A stretch of DNA of 22,852 nucleotides from Actinomycetes bacterium (GTDB lineage Bacteria; Actinomycetota; Actinomycetes; Propionibacteriales; Nocardioidaceae), in assembly GCA_023396115.1 (NCBI GenBank), contig JAEWXC010000095.1, positions 1-22,852 on the forward strand, read 5' to 3'. A program made the translations under genes and the position numbers. The notes below the pieces were generated by a model. The model worked only from the letters and a program-made list of their open reading frames with translations, made no database searches and was not told the origin of the DNA. This document shows positions 14,211-21,464 of the stretch, piece by piece (positions within the stretch are counted from its first letter, which is position 1; each line of letters opens with the position of its first letter).

Positions 14211-15058
14211 CAGGCGACACCCGGCTCGTCACCGAGCGCGACCGGCACGCCGACGAGGCTGCCGTACTCGGTCCAGGAACCGTCGTAGTTCTTGACGTTC
14301 TTCTTGCCCAGCAGCTCCTGCAGCACGAACCAGGTCAGCGAGGAACGCTCACCGATGCGGCACAGCGCGATGGTGTCCTTGTCCTCGTCGAAGCCGACCT
14401 CGGCGTAGAGCGCCTGCAGCTGCTCGTCGGTCTTGAAGGTGCCGTCGTCGTTGGCGTTCTTGCTCCACGGCACGTTCACCGAGGTGGGGATGTGGCCGGC
14501 GCGCTGGGCCTGCTCCTGCGGGAGGTGGGCCGGGGCGAGCAGGCGACCGGCGTACTCGTCGGGGCTGCGCACGTCGACCAGGTTCTGGGTGCCGATCGCG
14601 GCGACCACGTCGTCACGGAAGGCGCGGATCGAGCGGTCCTGCTCGGTGGCGGTGTAGCTGGTCGCCGGGCGGGTGGGGACCTCGTCGGTCAGCTCGCGCG
14701 AGTCCAGCTCCCACTTCTTGCGGCCACCGTCCATGAGCTTGACGTCGGCGTGGCCGTAGAGGGTGAAGTACCAGTAGGCGTAGGCGGCGAACCAGTTGTT
14801 GTTGCCGCCGTAGAGCACCACGGTGTCCTCGTTGGAGACGCCGCGCGAGGACAGCAGCGCCTCGAACTGCTCCTTGTTGACGAAGTCGCGACGGACCTGG
14901 TCCTGCAGGTCGGTGGTCCAGTCGAGCTTGATGGCGCCCTTGATGTGGCCCTTGTCGTAGGCGGTGGTGTCCTCGTCGACCTCGACCAGGACGACACCGG
15001 GGGTGTCGAGGTTGTCGGCGACCCACTGGACGGTGACGAGCGAGTTCTCGCGGCTCAT
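14210..15058 (-). CDS. sseA: Thiosulfate sulfurtransferase (two-domain rhodanese)
   Basis: This 282-residue tandem-rhodanese protein transfers sulfane sulfur from thiosulfate to a thiol acceptor via a cysteine persulfide. The N-terminal domain (1-~130) is structural, with no Cys at its active loop. The C-terminal domain carries Cys233 in CRIGERSS, the loop of the mycobacterial CysA2/CysA3 type. SVNVPWSKN and DVRSPDEY are further rhodanese text. The ATG at 15058 lies about 44 bp after the DUF4395 gene, and the 3' end overlaps DUF1416. Despite the mycobacterial name cysA, it is not a transporter. It is likely controlled by the leader attenuator upstream of DUF4395. Confidence 0.95.
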   Translation of the reverse strand: MSRENSLVTVQWVADNLDTPGVVLVEVDEDTTAYDKGHIKGAIKLDWTTDLQDQVRRDFVNKEQFEALLSSRGVSNEDTVVLYGGNNNWFAAYAYWYFTLYGHADVKLMDGGRKKWELDSRELTDEVPTRPATSYTATEQDRSIRAFRDDVVAAIGTQNLVDVRSPDEYAGRLLAPAHLPQEQAQRAGHIPTSVNVPWSKNANDDGTFKTDEQLQALYAEVGFDEDKDTIALCRIGERSSLTWFVLQELLGKKNVKNYDGSWTEYGSLVGVPVALGDEPGVA

Positions 15059-15101
15059 GGTGTTTCTCTTCTCTCTTGCGGTGGTCTGGGTGTGGTGGTG
15101 G

Positions 15102-15566
15102 TCAGGCGGTCGGTGCGGTCTGGGGTGCGGTGTCGGCGGCCCGACCCAGCACCCGGCGACCGAGCAGGTAGAGCTCGCAGCCCAGGCAGAACCCGAAGAC
15201 GGCGTTGAGCACGGCGGCGGCCAGCGCGAAGCCGGTGGCGACGAGGCCGACCAGGTCGGCGCCGGTCACGAAGCCGCCGAGTCCGACGAGCGCGAAGACC
15301 AGACCGACGGCCTGGGCGAAGCGCGGCGGGGCCGGCTCCTCCCACTCCGTGGTCGGGGCCAGGCGCGGACGGACCAGGTGGCGGAAGAGCCAGGCGTGCG
15401 GGGTGCGCTGCACGCCGGCCAGGGCGCCGAGGGCGAAGAGCGCGGCCTGCAGCGCGAGCAGGCCGGTGGCCACGGCACCCGGCGCGGTCAGCAGCACGGC
15501 AGCCAGCACCAGCACGGTGAGGGCGGCCGCGAACTGCGGGCCTCGGGGATCGATCTGGGTGTTCAC
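15102..15566 (-). CDS. DUF4395 membrane protein
   Basis: The 154-residue protein has about four hydrophobic segments and the family marks of DUF4395: DPRGPQFAA near the N-terminus, RTPHAWLFRHLVRPRL in the cytoplasmic loop and GFCLGCELYL near the C-terminus. C127 and C130 form a CxxC at the end of the last membrane helix. This could relay electrons or persulfide with the neighbouring rhodanese or the membrane thioredoxin encoded at 18078-18527. The GTG at 15566 has GGAG about 7 nt upstream. It is the first structural gene after the leader peptide and attenuator hairpin. The exact function is unknown. Confidence 0.9.
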   Translation of the reverse strand: MNTQIDPRGPQFAAALTVLVLAAVLLTAPGAVATGLLALQAALFALGALAGVQRTPHAWLFRHLVRPRLAPTTEWEEPAPPRFAQAVGLVFALVGLGGFVTGADLVGLVATGFALAAAVLNAVFGFCLGCELYLLGRRVLGRAADTAPQTAPTA

Positions 15567-15600
15567 GGGGTTCTCCGTCGACGACGTCCTGGACAGGGCA

Positions 15601-15634
15601 GACCCCTCGGGGCTCGGGACGAGCGGGAGGGGTC
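15601..15634 (-). terminator. Attenuator-type hairpin before DUF4395
   Basis: Outer arms at 15601-15608 and 15627-15634 (GACCCCTC / GAGGGGTC) pair perfectly over 8 bp. Inside them 15612-15616 and 15620-15624 (GCTCG / CGAGC) form a second stem with a 3-nt loop. The hairpin sits between the leader peptide stop and the DUF4395 start, where an attenuator would be. The base adjacent to its 5' arm in the mRNA belongs to a segment that can pair with the leader's stop-codon region. Confidence 0.65.
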
Positions 15635-15684
15635 GGACGCGTGCAGGCACACCGGGTCCCACGTCGGGGGACGGCTCAGTGGCG

Positions 15685-15700
15685 GACGGACGCGTCCGTC
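15685..15700 (-). promoter_or_regulatory. Palindrome at the leader stop, candidate antiterminator partner
   Basis: A perfect 16-bp palindrome (GACGGACGCGTCCGTC) overlaps the leader peptide stop codon. In the mRNA its CGGACGCGU can instead pair over 9 bp with ACGCGUCCG, encoded at 15634-15642, which abuts the attenuator hairpin. The two pairings exclude each other, and a ribosome at the end of the leader would mask the palindrome. Confidence 0.5.
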
Positions 15701-15776
15701 AGGACATTCGACACAGCGCGGAGCGCACGCGGCAGTGGTCCACTGCGCGGCGCTTCGTCAGCATGGTCGAGAACAT
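15699..15776 (-). CDS. Leaderless Cys-containing leader peptide of the DUF4395-rhodanese operon
   Basis: A 25-codon ORF opens with an ATG 7 nt after a TACTGT box, so translation probably begins at the mRNA 5' end. Its core, KRRAVDHCRVRSALC, matches the pattern of short actinobacterial leader peptides found before sulfur-metabolism operons (basic RRxVD, then xCRV and SALC). It has Cys codons at positions 15 and 22, close to the stop. An internal ATG at 15764 would give 21 codons. It lies 132 bp before DUF4395, with competing hairpins between. Cysteine-tRNA-dependent ribosome stalling, as shown for leaderless Cys-rich ORFs in mycobacteria, is the likely mechanism, inferred from pattern and position. 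Confidence 0.7.
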   Translation of the reverse strand: MFSTMLTKRRAVDHCRVRSALCRMS

Positions 15777-15783
15777 GGTGGAA

Positions 15784-15789
15784 ACAGTA
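15784..15789 (-). promoter_or_regulatory. -10 box of the leader peptide promoter
   Basis: On the minus strand TACTGT is followed by 7 nt and the leader ATG at 15776. A weak -35 candidate (TTCTCG, 15807-15812) lies 17 bp upstream. Just beyond, 15820-15834 holds an imperfect dyad TCCCAC-ATC-GTGAGA (five of six pairs), a possible regulator site. Confidence 0.5.
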
Positions 15790-15990
15790 CGGGGCCGATC
15801 CGCACCCGAGAAATCCAAATCCCACATCGTGAGACATGCGTCCACAATTCGATACGCGGAGCGGTGGACGAGGCGTGGAGAAGCGCCTGCCGGGGTCGAT
15901 TCCCGCCCCACCCGCCCGCGTCCGCCGCTCGGGCAGGGTCCGCAACCTGAGCGTTCCTCACCTCACCGCCCGCGCCCGCGCGGCGCCGAC

Positions 15991-15996
15991 TATCCT
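15991..15996 (+). promoter_or_regulatory. -10-like box upstream of the gmd genes
   Basis: TATCCT fits TAnnnT and lies 54 bp before the gmd GTG. The intervening 5' UTR would hold a 7-bp hairpin GGACCGG-CC-CCGGTCC (16008-16023) and a GGGAG about 9 nt before the start. No clear -35 was found. The 273-bp region 15777-16049 otherwise holds only the divergent leader promoter. Confidence 0.3.
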
Positions 15997-16049
15997 CGAC
16001 CCACTGAGGACCGGCCCCGGTCCGACAGGAGACTGGGAGTCATCCAACC

Positions 16050-17039
16050 GTGAAGCGCGCACTGATCACCGGCATCACCGGCCAGGACGGGTCGTACCTG
16101 GCCGAGCTGCTGCTCGAGAAGGGCTACGAGGTCCACGGGCTGGTGCGTCGCTCCTCCACCTTCAACCGGGAACGCATCGACCACCTGGGCGTCGACCCCG
16201 TCGAGGGCAACCGGGCGCTGCACCTGCACTACGGCGACCTCACCGACGGCATCGGGATCGGCAACCTGCTGCGCGACATCGCTCCGCACGAGGTCTACAA
16301 CCTGGCCGCGATGAGCCACGTCAAGGTCTCCTTCGAGATGCCCGAGTACACCGCCTCGGTGAACTCGGTCGGGGTGGCCCGGCTGCTGGAGTCGATCCAC
16401 GCCGCCGGCCTCGACTGCCGCTTCTACCAGGCCTCCACCTCGGAGATGTTCGGCTCCACCCCGCCGCCGCAGTCGGAGTCCACGGTCTTCCACCCGCGCT
16501 CCCCCTACGGCGCCTCCAAGCTCTACGCGCACTCGCTGACGGTGAACTACCGCGAGGCCTACGACATGTTCGCGGTGTCGGGAATCCTGTTCAACCACGA
16601 GTCCCCGCGCCGCGGCGAGACGTTCGTGACCCGCAAGATCACCATGGCCGTGGCCCGGATCAGGGCCGGTCTGCAGGACGAGCTGCACCTGGGCAACCTC
16701 GAGGCCATCCGCGACTGGGGCTACGCGCCCGAGTACGTCGAGGGCATGTGGCGGATGCTGCAGCACGACACCCCCGAGGACTTCGTGCTCGCCACCGGCA
16801 CCGCCACCACCGTGCGCGAGTTCTGCCGCTGGGCCTTCGAGCACGCCGGCCTGGAAATGGACGACTTCGTGAAGTACGACGAGCGCTACGAGCGGCCCGC
16901 GGAGGTCGACGCGCTGATCGGCGACGCAGCCAAGGCACACGACCTGCTCGACTGGAAGGCCACGACGATGCCGCGTGACCTGGCCCGGACCATGGTCGAG
17001 GCCGACATCGCCGGGCTCGACCGCTACCTCAAGTACTGA
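16050..17039 (+). CDS. gmd: GDP-mannose 4,6-dehydratase
   Basis: This 329-residue extended SDR enzyme converts GDP-D-mannose to GDP-4-keto-6-deoxy-D-mannose, the entry to GDP-fucose, rhamnose and related deoxysugars. The NADP-binding motif is TGITGQDG (7-14) with the following RRSSTFN. Then come ASTSEMFG, the catalytic Tyr153 and Lys157 in SPYGASKLYAHS, and the substrate-binding FNHESPRRGETFVTRKI. It is slightly shorter than many homologues (340-370) at the C-terminus. The GTG at 16050 is supported by the immediate start of the Rossmann strand. It is followed after 4 bp by a paralogue. No GDP-sugar reductase, epimerase or glycosyltransferase is in the window. Confidence 0.94.
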   Translation: MKRALITGITGQDGSYLAELLLEKGYEVHGLVRRSSTFNRERIDHLGVDPVEGNRALHLHYGDLTDGIGIGNLLRDIAPHEVYNLAAMSHVKVSFEMPEYTASVNSVGVARLLESIHAAGLDCRFYQASTSEMFGSTPPPQSESTVFHPRSPYGASKLYAHSLTVNYREAYDMFAVSGILFNHESPRRGETFVTRKITMAVARIRAGLQDELHLGNLEAIRDWGYAPEYVEGMWRMLQHDTPEDFVLATGTATTVREFCRWAFEHAGLEMDDFVKYDERYERPAEVDALIGDAAKAHDLLDWKATTMPRDLARTMVEADIAGLDRYLKY

Positions 17040-17043
17040 CCCC

Positions 17044-18054
17044 GTGGGCCCGGACCCCACCGCTCCCGTCCTGGTCACCGGCGCCGCCGGGCAGGACGGC
17101 TGCTACCTGGCCCGGATGCTGCTCGCCGAGGGCCGCCGGGTGGTCGGCACCGTGCAGCCCGGCACCGCGCCCTCGCCGTACCTGGCCGGGGTGGAGGTCG
17201 TGGAGCTCGACGTCACCCACACCCCCGCGCTGGCTGCCCTGCTGGAGCGGGTGCGCCCGGCCGAGGTCTTCCACCTGGCCGCTTTCTCCTCGGTCGGCGC
17301 CTCCTGGGGCGCGGCACCGCTGGTCGGCGAGGTCAACGGCTCGGCGGTGCTGCGGCTGCTCGAGGAACTGCTGGCCTTCCGGGCCCGGCACGGCTGGGCG
17401 CCCCGGCTCTTCCACGCCTCCTCCGCCGAGGTCTTCGGCGCCCTGGACGACCGGCCCCGCACCGAGACCGACGCGCACCACCCGCGCAGCCCGTACGCCG
17501 CGGCCAAGTCCTACGCCCACTCCCTGGTGGTGGCCTACCGGGAGGCGCACGACCTGTTCGCGGTCAACGGGATCCTCTACAACCACGAGTCCCCGCTGCG
17601 CGGGCGCGGCTTCGTGACCCGCAAGATCACCCGCGCCGCTGCCGAGATCGCGCTGGGCCGCGCCGAGCACGTCACCCTGGGGAACCTGGCCGTGAGCCGC
17701 GACTGGGGGCACGCGGCCGACCACGTGCGCGGGATGCGGCTGATGCTCGCCGCCGACGAACCCCGCGACATGGTGCTGGCCACCCAGGTGCCGCACAGCC
17801 TGCGGGACCTGCTGGAGACCGCGTTCGACGCCGCCGGGCTGGGCGACCCCGACCCGTACCTGGTCAGCGACCCGGCACTGTTCCGGCCGGTCGACGGGGC
17901 CTGCCCGACCGGGGACGCCACGGCCGCACGGGAACTGCTCGGCTGGGTGCCGGTGCGCACCTTCGACGACGTGGTCCGCGAGATGGTCGCGGTGGACCTG
18001 CGCCGGGTGGAGTCGGGGGTCGAGGAGGACCTCGCCTACCTGAGGCTCCCCTGA
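17044..18054 (+). CDS. Second GDP-mannose 4,6-dehydratase-like SDR (gmd paralogue)
   Basis: The 336-residue protein is clearly related to the preceding Gmd, sharing long runs such as FVTRKIT, NHESP and the SPYxxxKxYAHS block. It retains the dinucleotide motif (TGAAGQDG) and the catalytic Tyr151/Lys155. The N-terminal third is more divergent, the RRSSTFN segment after the Rossmann strand is lost, and STSEMFG is SSAEVFG. It may be a dehydratase of altered specificity, a partner subunit, or a reductase/epimerase acting on the 4-keto product. The GTG at 17044 follows the gmd stop by 4 bp with no ribosome site, implying coupled translation. It ends 23 bp from the convergent thioredoxin gene. Confidence 0.85.
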   Translation: MGPDPTAPVLVTGAAGQDGCYLARMLLAEGRRVVGTVQPGTAPSPYLAGVEVVELDVTHTPALAALLERVRPAEVFHLAAFSSVGASWGAAPLVGEVNGSAVLRLLEELLAFRARHGWAPRLFHASSAEVFGALDDRPRTETDAHHPRSPYAAAKSYAHSLVVAYREAHDLFAVNGILYNHESPLRGRGFVTRKITRAAAEIALGRAEHVTLGNLAVSRDWGHAADHVRGMRLMLAADEPRDMVLATQVPHSLRDLLETAFDAAGLGDPDPYLVSDPALFRPVDGACPTGDATAARELLGWVPVRTFDDVVREMVAVDLRRVESGVEEDLAYLRLP

Positions 18055-18077
18055 CCTGACCCCAGCCACGCACGTGC

Positions 18078-18527
18078 TCAGGGCACGTCGTGCAGGGCCT
18101 CCCCGAGCGCGGCCAGCACCTGCTCCTTGCGCGGCGCGCCGGCGGCGCGGGCCACCTCGTGCCCGCGCGCGTCGAGGACCACGGTGGTGGGGGTCCGCAT
18201 GATCTGCAGCTGGCGCACCAGCGCCAGGTGCTGCTCGGCGTCGACCTCCACGTGCGCCACCCCGGGCACCACGGCCGCGACGTCGCCGAGCACCTGACGG
18301 GTGGCCCGGCAGGGCGCGCAGAACGCGCTGGAGAACTGCAGGAGGGTGGCCCGTTCCCCGAGGGTCGCCTCGAACGGTGTGCCGGCCAGCAGGCTCGGCT
18401 CCTCGGGGGCGACCTCGGTGGCCGCGCGCCGGTGGGACCCGAACCGGCCGTCCACCACGGCCCGCCAGGCACCGAAGCCGAGGGCGGCGGCGAGGGCGAG
18501 CAGCAGGACGATCTGGCCGGTGGTCAC
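18078..18527 (-). CDS. Membrane-anchored thioredoxin-like protein
   Basis: The 149-residue protein starts with one transmembrane helix (GQIVLLLALAAALGFGAW). After a linker it has a thioredoxin domain with the CxxC redox pair C70-A-P-C73 in SSAFCAPCRATRQ and the cis-Pro loop RTPTTVVLD. The domain probably faces outward, though orientation cannot be proved from sequence. It resembles the ThiX-type protein of M. tuberculosis (Rv0816c by memory), which has the same neighbours. The GTG at 18527 is chosen because the membrane helix follows at once; a GTG at 18554 would add nine residues. It is likely co-transcribed with the MoaD/ThiS gene 60 bp upstream. Possible partners are the DUF4395 CxxC protein and the rhodanese. 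Confidence 0.85.
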   Translation of the reverse strand: MTTGQIVLLLALAAALGFGAWRAVVDGRFGSHRRAATEVAPEEPSLLAGTPFEATLGERATLLQFSSAFCAPCRATRQVLGDVAAVVPGVAHVEVDAEQHLALVRQLQIMRTPTTVVLDARGHEVARAAGAPRKEQVLAALGEALHDVP

Positions 18528-18589
18528 GCCCGGTTGAACACCGACACGGCCCACCTGATTCCCGGGACCGCCGGTTCGCCGGCGCGGGC

Positions 18590-18874
18590 TCAGCCTCCCG
18601 CGAACGGCGGCAGGTACTCGACCGTCTCCCCCGGCGGCACCTCGACCTCGGCGGGGTCGCGGGTGCCCAGCGGGGTGTCCCCGACCAGCACCGAGCAGGA
18701 GGCGATGACCCGGGCCAGGGCGCCGGCGCCCCCGGTGCCGGGCACCTGGGCCAGGACCAGCTCGGTCAGGGTCGCCACGGTGCAGCCCGGCGGCACCGGC
18801 ACGAGCACCTCGGCGGTGCCCGCGGCGGCGCGCGCACCTGCCCAGAAACGGACAGTGGCGAAACCGGTGCTCAT
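18590..18874 (-). CDS. MoaD/ThiS family sulfur-carrier-like protein
   Basis: The 94-residue protein has the ubiquitin-like beta-grasp pattern of MoaD/ThiS (VRFWAGARAAAGTAEV, later VEYLPPFAGG) and ends in Gly-Gly. The free C-terminal di-glycine is where these carriers are adenylated and then thiocarboxylated. No E1-like activating gene (MoeB/ThiF) lies in the window, so the pathway (molybdopterin, thiamine, cysteine or another product) is open. CysO-type cysteine synthesis in mycobacteria is one precedent. The ATG at 18874 is chosen at the first strand. It diverges from the GlnR-like gene with 50 bp between starts, and leads the thioredoxin gene. Confidence 0.85.
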   Translation of the reverse strand: MSTGFATVRFWAGARAAAGTAEVLVPVPPGCTVATLTELVLAQVPGTGGAGALARVIASCSVLVGDTPLGTRDPAEVEVPPGETVEYLPPFAGG

Positions 18875-18881
18875 GAACCGA

Positions 18882-18913
18882 TATCCTTCACCATCCACCC
18901 CGCAGGGAGGGAG
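18882..18913 (+). promoter_or_regulatory. -10 box and ribosome site of the GlnR-like gene
   Basis: TATCCT (18882-18887) is a good TAnnnT box. The purine-rich GGGAGGGAGG (18904-18913) follows and lies 11 nt before the TTG at 18925. An internal ATG at 18934 would be 20 nt away, so the ribosome site favours the TTG. Confidence 0.45.
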
Positions 18914-18924
18914 GCCCGGTTCCG

Positions 18925-19659
18925 TTGAGCGCCATGTTGCTCCTGACCAGCGCCCTGCAGCCCTCCGCGGAGGTCCTGCCGGCGCTGGCGCTGCTCGGCC
19001 ACACCGTCAAGATCCTGCCCGCCGAGGGCAGCGCCCTGCTCGAGGCCCCCGACGTCGACCTGCTGCTGGTCGACGGCCGCCAGGACCTGGCCGGCGCCCG
19101 CGACCTGTGCCGCCTGATCCGCACCACCGGCACCGACGTCCCGGTGCTGCTGGTGGTCACCGAGGGCGGTCTGGCGGTGGTCACCCACGACTGGGGCATG
19201 GACGACGTGGTGCTGCACACCTGTGGCCCCGCCGAGCTCGAGGCGCGGATCCGGCTCGCTCTGGGTCGTCTGGCCGCCCAGCTGCAGGCCGACGACCCCG
19301 ACGCGCACCTGATCCGCTCCGGCGAGGTGGTCGTCGACGACGCCGGGTACACCGCCCGGATCGGTGACCGGCCGCTCGACCTGACGTTCAAGGAGTTCGA
19401 GCTGCTCAAGCACCTGGCCCAGCACCCGGGCCGGGTGTTCTCCCGCCAGCAGCTGCTCAGCGAGGTGTGGGGCTACGACTACTTCGGTGGCTCGCGCACC
19501 GTGGACGTGCACGTGCGGCGGCTGCGCGCCAAGCTCGGCCCCGAGCACGAGACGCTGATCGGGACCGTCCGCAACGTCGGCTACCGGTTCGTCCCGGCGA
19601 GCGCTGCGCCGGACGAGCACGACGCCGAGGTGGACGAGGGCGAGAAGGTGGCCGAGTGA
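18925..19659 (+). CDS. GlnR-like orphan winged-helix response regulator
   Basis: The 244-residue protein has an atypical receiver domain (1-~118) and an OmpR-type winged helix (~130-230) with the strong block FKEFELLKHLAQHPGRVFSR, VWGYDYFGG and TVDVHVRRLRAKLG. The receiver keeps one Asp in LLLVDGR but lacks the acidic pair at its N-terminus and the usual Lys (HTCGP), so phosphorelay control is doubtful and no histidine kinase is nearby. It closely resembles M. tuberculosis Rv0818, also upstream of mshD. GlnR relatives control nitrogen genes, but a role here could differ. The TTG at 18925 is chosen by its ribosome site; an ATG at 18934 is the alternative. Its stop overlaps mshD (GTGA). Confidence 0.9.
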   Translation: MSAMLLLTSALQPSAEVLPALALLGHTVKILPAEGSALLEAPDVDLLLVDGRQDLAGARDLCRLIRTTGTDVPVLLVVTEGGLAVVTHDWGMDDVVLHTCGPAELEARIRLALGRLAAQLQADDPDAHLIRSGEVVVDDAGYTARIGDRPLDLTFKEFELLKHLAQHPGRVFSRQQLLSEVWGYDYFGGSRTVDVHVRRLRAKLGPEHETLIGTVRNVGYRFVPASAAPDEHDAEVDEGEKVAE

Positions 19660-20501
19660 GCAGTCCGGAGGAGGCGCTGGCGGTCGCCGCGGTCGCGGAC
19701 GCGGCGCTGGCCCACGACGGCACCGACCCGCTCGATGAGCAGACCCGGATGACGCTGCGACACCACCCCGAGCAGGCGTTCGTGGCCCTGGAGCCCGACG
19801 GATTCGCGCTGCTCCTCGACGGCCGGGTCAGTGTCGTGGTCGACCCGGTGGTCCGGCGCAACGGGCTGGGTTCGGCGCTGCTGGAGCAGCTGCTCGACGA
19901 GTTCGACGCCGGCGGGCACGGCGGCCCCGGCGTGCTGGAGGGGTGGAGCCACGGCGGGCACCCGGGGGCCGACCGGCTGGCCGCGCTGGGCGGTTTCGAG
20001 CCGGTGCGCAGCCTGTGGGTGATGCGCCGCTCCCTGCTCGAGGCGCTGCCCGGCGTCCCCGACCACCCCGGCACCCTGCGCAGCTGGCAGCCCGCTGACG
20101 CCACCGAGCTGCTGCGGGTCAACGCGGCCGCCTTCGCCCACCACCCCGAGCAGGGGGCGATGGACGCCACCAACCTGGCCGAGCGGATGGCCGAGCCCTG
20201 GTTCGACCCCGCCGACCTGCTGGTGCTGGAGGAGGACGGGCAGCTGCTCGGGTTCCACTGGACCAAGCGGCACGACGACACCGAGGCCGAGGTGTACGTG
20301 GTCGGCGTCGACCCCGCCCAGCAGGGGCGCGGGCTGGGCAAGGTGCTCACCCTGGCCGGGTTGCAGCACCTGGCCGGTCGCGGCAACAGCCGGGTGCACC
20401 TCTACGTCGAGTCCGACAACCACCCGGCCGTCGCGGTCTACTCGGGCCTGGGCTTCACCCACGCCGCCGCCGACACGCACGTGATGTTCCGCCGCGGCTG
20501 A
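19656..20501 (+). CDS. mshD: Mycothiol synthase
   Basis: MshD acetylates Cys-GlcN-Ins with acetyl-CoA, the last step in making mycothiol, the main low-molecular-weight thiol of actinobacteria. The 281 residues form two GNAT domains. The N-terminal one carries VVDPVVRRNGLGSALL, and the C-terminal one VVGVDPAQQGRGLGKVLT with the CoA-binding Q/RxxGxG/A pattern, then LYVESDNHPAVAVYSGLGF. It is a little shorter than the mycobacterial protein (~315). The GTG at 19656 overlaps the regulator stop, so the two are coupled. It converges on ygfZ with 18 bp between stops and no visible terminator. Confidence 0.95.
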   Translation: MSSPEEALAVAAVADAALAHDGTDPLDEQTRMTLRHHPEQAFVALEPDGFALLLDGRVSVVVDPVVRRNGLGSALLEQLLDEFDAGGHGGPGVLEGWSHGGHPGADRLAALGGFEPVRSLWVMRRSLLEALPGVPDHPGTLRSWQPADATELLRVNAAAFAHHPEQGAMDATNLAERMAEPWFDPADLLVLEEDGQLLGFHWTKRHDDTEAEVYVVGVDPAQQGRGLGKVLTLAGLQHLAGRGNSRVHLYVESDNHPAVAVYSGLGFTHAAADTHVMFRRG

Positions 20502-20519
20502 CCCGACCCGCAGACCGGA

Positions 20520-21464
20520 TCAGCGCAGCTTGGGCCGCACGTGCAGCCCGACCTCCGGGTCCACGACGACCTCCTGGCTGGCCGGCAGCCCGTCGACCTC
20601 CAGCACCGCCTCGACCGGCACGTTGCGCTTGAGCACCGCCAGCGCGATCGGACCCAGCTCGTGGTGGCGGGCCGAGGAGCCGACGAAGCCGATCTCCTTG
20701 CCACCGTTGAGCACCGGGCTGCCGACGGCCGGGAGCCGGTTCTCCGACCCGTCCAGGTGCAGCAGGGTCAGCCGGCGCGGGGGGCGACCCAGGGTGTGCA
20801 CCCGCGCGACCGTCTCCTGGCCGCGGTAGCAGCCCTTGTCCAGGTGCACCGCCGAGCCGATCCAGCCCACCTCGTTGGGGATGGTGCGGTGGTCGGTGTC
20901 CACGCCCAGGCGCGGTTCGCCGCGCTCGATGCGCAGCGCCTCGTGGGCCCACAGCCCCGCCGCGGGGCCGGCCGCCTCGGCGTAGGCGGGCAGCTCGCTG
21001 CGCGGCACCAGGTCGAAGGCCTCGGGCTGGCTGGCACGCCAGGCCACGGCCAGGTCGTCGACCTCGGTGACCTCGACCCGCATCATGAACCGCATCCGGT
21101 CCAGGAACGCGACCAGGTCGGCGCCGTGGCCGGGCTCGGTGTGCGCGGTGAACGACTCACCGTCGTCGATGCCGGTGAAGGCGTGCTCGACGTGGCCGGT
21201 GGGGCTGAGCAGCAGCGCGGAGGTCCACACCCCCGGCGCCAACCCCTCGAAGTACTGGGTGGTCAGCGAGTGCAGGTAGGTGAGCCGGTCCGGGCCGGCG
21301 ATCCGGACCACGTCGCGGTGGCTCAGGTCGACGAACCCGTCCCCGGCGGTCAGGGCCCGCTGTTCGGTGTTGAAGTTGCCGTAGTGCGCCGCGACCGGCG
21401 CGTCGATCCCGTCCCCGGCGACAGCGCCGGGCAGGTCGAGCAGGGGCGATCGGGTGGTGCTCAA
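20520..21464 (-). CDS. ygfZ: YgfZ/GcvT-like folate-binding protein
   Basis: This 314-residue protein has the aminomethyltransferase-like fold used by YgfZ, which aids repair or assembly of certain Fe-S enzymes using folate. The family signature KGCYRGQE is present with Cys212. The N-terminal FVDLSHRDVVRIAGPDRLTYLHSLTTQ is GcvT-like. The TTG at 21464 is chosen because it overlaps the fur stop (TTGA) and has GGAGG 4 nt upstream; longer frames would run through fur. It is the last gene of a coupled trio nitrobindin-fur-ygfZ, so Fe-S maintenance may share control with the metalloregulator. Confidence 0.94.
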   Translation of the reverse strand: MSTTRSPLLDLPGAVAGDGIDAPVAAHYGNFNTEQRALTAGDGFVDLSHRDVVRIAGPDRLTYLHSLTTQYFEGLAPGVWTSALLLSPTGHVEHAFTGIDDGESFTAHTEPGHGADLVAFLDRMRFMMRVEVTEVDDLAVAWRASQPEAFDLVPRSELPAYAEAAGPAAGLWAHEALRIERGEPRLGVDTDHRTIPNEVGWIGSAVHLDKGCYRGQETVARVHTLGRPPRRLTLLHLDGSENRLPAVGSPVLNGGKEIGFVGSSARHHELGPIALAVLKRNVPVEAVLEVDGLPASQEVVVDPEVGLHVRPKLR

